The notes under the pieces are model-generated. The model saw nothing but the letters and a program-made list of their open reading frames with translations, had not been told where the DNA came from and made no database searches. A stretch of DNA of 64,000 nt from Margaritifera margaritifera (taxonomy: Eukaryota; Mollusca; Bivalvia; Unionida; Margaritiferidae). Location of the stretch: contig JAQPZY010001670.1 of assembly GCA_029931535.1 (NCBI GenBank), positions 6,038,501 to 6,102,500 on the forward strand, written 5' to 3'. A program made the position numbers and the translations under genes. Of this stretch, positions 1 to 64,000 are shown in pieces (within the stretch, counting starts at the first letter, position 1; the number at the start of each line of letters is the position of its first letter).

Positions 1-2080
1 TCACACATATGCAACCAACATTTCACAGATTAGCTAATTGGCTGAGAATAGCTAGAGTGAAATCTTGTTAAACCCTCTGAAGACTGCTTTGGGAGAGCGC
101 ATTTAGCTAATTAGCATAAATAAAGTGCAACAACCCAATCCGTCTGAAGTTATAGGTAAATCAAAGAGATGCGTGCTGAAGAACAAAAGTCATCACACAT
201 CATTGCCTTGAATGAGACTGCTTAAGCCATCATTATTAAAGATTATTGGCAAGTTCGTGAAAAGCGGCAACATTTCTTTGAACTTGGATTTCACTCCATA
301 TATAAAACGAAAACATAATTATTTCTCAAGTTGGAATAGTGTACAAGTGTGATTCTTATTGAAGGTAAAATGTTGAAATGCAGCTGTGATTCAATAAAGG
401 ATGATCAATCTGCAAAGTGAGCAAAGCCCAGTGAAACTAAATTTATTGTTTGCACACGTTGCAAACACCATATTGACATCAGTCATTCTGGAGTGTATAA
501 CATCCACTGACATAGCAACACTACCCAGCATATTTTACACTCTCTCAAAGCAGTGCAGATGGAGAAAGATCGTTTTCTTTCTTAAGAAAAATTCAACAAG
601 ATCATTGGGGAAGTTTGTACAACAGTTCTAGTCTCTAATGACTGCAAAGATGAACACAAATGATGCTTACTTACATTACCTTCAACACCTGCCCCCCCCG
701 CCCAACTACTGAAAGCTGCAAAGACAGCATCTAATTAAGAAAATATTCCACTGTCCGATGGATTTTAAAGACAGAAACTTGGTATATTGTTTTATTTATT
801 TAATGTCTGTCTGGTTGTGATTATGTGAATGTTGGCATATGTGTGTGGTGATGGTATTGGTCAATGCTAAATCTACCAACTATTTTTTGTTTATAAGTGT
901 ATTAAATGCTTCAAAGAAAACATGTTTTTATAATCAAATTTGAATTTCCCATAATTTTCAATAAGTATATATGAAAAGATAACGTATTCTCAATTGGACA
1001 ACATCACTTTTTTGGGTCATGAGCACTGACCCCCCTTGGGATCTCAAAACACACTTTTTGAATCTTTAAAAAAAACCAACACTGTCTGGGAATATGACAG
1101 GTATGGCATCGCTTCTTCGTTCTCGCCGATAAAGATAACAACTGAAGGGTGGAATGAAGAAAAGATTCTCAATAAAATGTTAATTAAATAAGAAAACATC
1201 AAATGGCTTTAGAACTCTTGTTTTAAAATGAGCGAGCTGTACTGTGGTGCTTTGTAACAGTGACATACTTTAATGAAGAGCACTCATTAAACATATTGTT
1301 TAAAGACTGAAACCAAGAATTTTATCGCTGGATTTTTCAGGGAATTTACTGTCCATGTAATTCTATTCAAAGCCAGATTGGTGTAAGAGATCCACAGATG
1401 ATGCTATCAGTTGGGAAATGAAAATAATAATGGCTTTTGGTTGAAAAATATGATTTTGCCATTCAAAATAAATATGAATGATAAATGCATTTAATAACCA
1501 ATGCTTATAAAATGATGAAGACAAATGTATGTTGAAATATTTAGATATCATAAACACAAAATGTTTTTATCCACAAGAAAATACTATGAGGTTCAATGAT
1601 CAATGAATAAAAAAAATGCTAATGCAATAAAAACTATAGAAAATAACTACACGATTCCCATGTATTGAATTTATAGAATATGATACGTTAAAAATTCTGC
1701 ATGTTCAAGACTTCTTAGTGAGCAACTGACTTTATAAAGGGCACTGATTCATGTTATTCTTTAAGGATTATGTGCAATTACCCCATGTTAATGAACAGCA
1801 GTAGATGCAACAAGAGATAATACCCATCAATCATTATATTTTCTAGCCAATAAAGATAACAATAGAACAGCTGATCATAAAGTAGATTCACAATTAACAA
1901 AACCATTATTCTTTCAAAATGAGATGATCAAAGGCCTTCCTGCGTGATTATAAATGGTAATTATTTCGATGATTTCTTAATCTCCTGTTTTATTATTCAA
2001 TGCCTCAGTTAAAAACTTACCCAAAGTTAACAAATATTTATATTTTTCATATGACATTATATAAAACATATACTTAGCAA
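1..2080. other. Intron sequence downstream of exon 22, nothing recognised
   Basis: AT-rich sequence belonging to the intron after exon 22. Short homopolymer runs (a C-rich run near 692) are present. No conserved coding string, RNA gene or clear repeat was seen. Confidence 0.6.
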
Positions 2081-2273
2081 GCAATATATTGGTCATTTGA
2101 CATATCTAAATCATACAGCAATACATTGGTCATTTGACATATATAAATCATACATCTGTATTTTTTGAAGCAATACATTGGTCATTTAACATATCTAAAT
2201 CATACATCAGTATTTTTTGAAGCAATACATTGGTCATTTGACATATCTAAATCATACATCTGTATTTTTTGAA
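2081..2273. repeat. 52-bp tandem repeat, 3 full copies plus a truncated one
   Basis: Unit begins gcaatacattggtcatttga and ends tgtattttttgaa; copies start at 2118, 2170 and 2222, with a 37-bp truncated copy at 2081. It lies about 125 bp past the exon 22 donor. Confidence 0.9.
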
Positions 2274-2398
2274 GCCATCTGAAATGTGAACTTTTAACTT
2301 AATCAAAATATTTAGTTGTGTGTGAATGGACAAATGTATCTTAATGAGGTTTAACCAAAATAATAGAAGAGGCCAAGAACATGTATCACATAGCTTAC

Positions 2399-62515
<60,117 letters not shown>

Positions 62516-63052
62516 CTAATGAATAGAGAATCAATCCATTTTTAAAAGCTAAAAACTTTCCTAAAAATCCAATTCAGTTTTAAAATTTTTTAAATGTTGC
62601 TAAATCAGCAGCTAATGGTAAATAATTATGGGAAACTGAGTGAAATCTATTACAGTTACAATAAAACATGCTTAGAATAAATATAGATACAACATTGTTA
62701 CAGTTAGTACAAAATGAATTTGAATACTCAATGAAATGTAATATATATACATTAGAAAAGGGATATAACAAACTAAATTTGGAGGTCCCTAATGGTTCAT
62801 TATAAAAGTGTTTTTATGTATATGAGAGGAAGCAATGAATAACATGATTAAACAAGGATATAATTTATCATTCATATACAACATACTTTTGAGGAAATGG
62901 GTATTTTACAGAGATGTATATTATTTAAGGATATCTCTATTGGTCAGAATATACAGTTTAAATCATAATGAAAATATCTCTTATTTCTCAGAAGAAATAA
63001 GTATTTTTTTAAAAAACTTTCCAACCTCTAATTAATGTATGATTTGCTTATG
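62516..63052. other. Intron upstream of exon 1 of the window: nothing recognised
   Basis: AT-rich sequence with no coding signal. Confidence 0.5.
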
Positions 63053-63840
63053 TACAGACCCCAAATCTGCATTTTGCTTGCATCTGTTTCCATCTGACAT
63101 GCATTCAGAATTCATTTTGTTTGTGTTTCATTTGCATCCCATTCATGTTTGCATTTCAGCTATCATCGCATCATTTTTTGTTTATCATTTGAGAAATGCT
63201 TTCTGATTTTGCATTTATCGCTTCCATTCATTGTTTCCTATCATTTTCATTCATTTGCAATGAAAAGGAAATGCATTTACCAAAGTCCTTTTTTCTGTTT
63301 TTTCGAGTGTTCAAGGAAGAGAACTATTCCTTTCCTATCTTGTCTTATGAAATATGTGGTTTAATAAAATAGCAAAGTCATAAAATGCACACAAAAAAAC
63401 AGCATTTAATTTACAATAAATAAAAATATAACCCCAACTGCAATAAATGTAAAACTATAGCTGTAAAGTATTTGTCAGCAAACTTAATTTATTATTTTGT
63501 TTCGTTCAAATAAAAATTGTATAAATACAACCACCAGTTATTGGTGGTTGTTATGTCTGCTTAGAAAAGATTGATACTACAGTAAATAATGTGATTCTGG
63601 ATTATCATGCAAAATGGATTTTGACCATGGACATATAGTGGCAACCTGAAAATAATTGATTTTCAAATCTATTCATGAATAACATGTGCATTTTGTTTCA
63701 TTTTCCTTTATGATTCATCATTCTGTACTTTAAATTTGTGCACTCCTTTTTCTTCAAAATGCATTCCTCATTTGATCTGTGTTCATTCCATTTGCATTCT
63801 GTTTTCATTTCACTGGTAAAATTAAAATTTGGTCTGTAAA
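63053..63840. mobile_element. Possible transposon with 'tacagaccaaat' inverted ends
   Basis: 'gtacagaccccaaatctgca' at 63053 and the inverse of 'ttaaaatttggtctgtaaat' at 63840 form short inverted termini. The interior is rich in 'catttgcatt'-like words and contains a hairpin aaccaccag/ttattggtggtt near 63530. No coding capacity. Confidence 0.4.
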
Positions 63841-64000
63841 TATATAAATTAATAAGGGCTATAACTATGTAAATTATTATATCAAATATGACCTACAATA
63901 CCCATGACAGACTAGAAAACAGATAATCTTAAGAACACTGAACATTTTTAAAGACAACTCCATTAACCAGCCATGATATCTCTCTTTATCAAAAGCACTC

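Overview
This is an animal intron-rich, AT-rich genomic window. It is almost entirely occupied by one minus-strand gene, an axonemal dynein heavy chain of the outer-arm beta type (related to vertebrate DNAH9/DNAH11/DNAH17 and the sea-urchin beta chain). Repeat content (DIRS retroelements, a Penelope-like element with a GIY-YIG domain, jockey/L2-like LINEs, hAT and pogo-like transposons, repeats with terminal phrases seen in mollusc DNA, TTAGGG-type motifs) suggests a lophotrochozoan, most likely a mollusc. The species is not identifiable from the sequence alone.

Gene layout: I could place 22 exons, read from high to low coordinates (62515 down to 2399). All have GT..AG borders, all junctions are in phase (phase 0, 1 or 2 matched on both sides), and they sum to 4995 nt = 1665 uninterrupted codons. 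They cover the end of the linker (exons 1-4), AAA1 (about exons 4-8), AAA2 (9-12), AAA3 (13-16), AAA4 (17-19), the first stalk coiled coil (20-21) and the start of the microtubule-binding domain (22). The N-terminal tail lies beyond position 64000. The rest of the stalk, AAA5, AAA6 and the C-terminal domain lie below position 1. No second host gene was found.

Introns: they make up more than 90% of the window and hold nearly all the unusual structure. The 11 kb intron 11 (24693-35653) is a nest: a DIRS element carrying a LINE, which itself carries a Penelope-like element, followed by a hAT transposon. Intron 9 is almost completely one DIRS copy whose terminus lies within about 20 nt of the exon 10 splice acceptor. 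Intron 6 has a third DIRS relic plus a 72-bp telomere-like tandem array. Intron 4 holds several minisatellites, including a 41-bp array with a 376-bp higher-order period. Four copies of a twin-hairpin, pogo-like MITE are scattered through the gene. Two near-perfect RFX X-box motifs, the signature of ciliary gene regulation, lie in intron 12.

Nine of the ten transposons with orientable coding remnants lie in the same orientation as the dynein gene. None of them appears intact.
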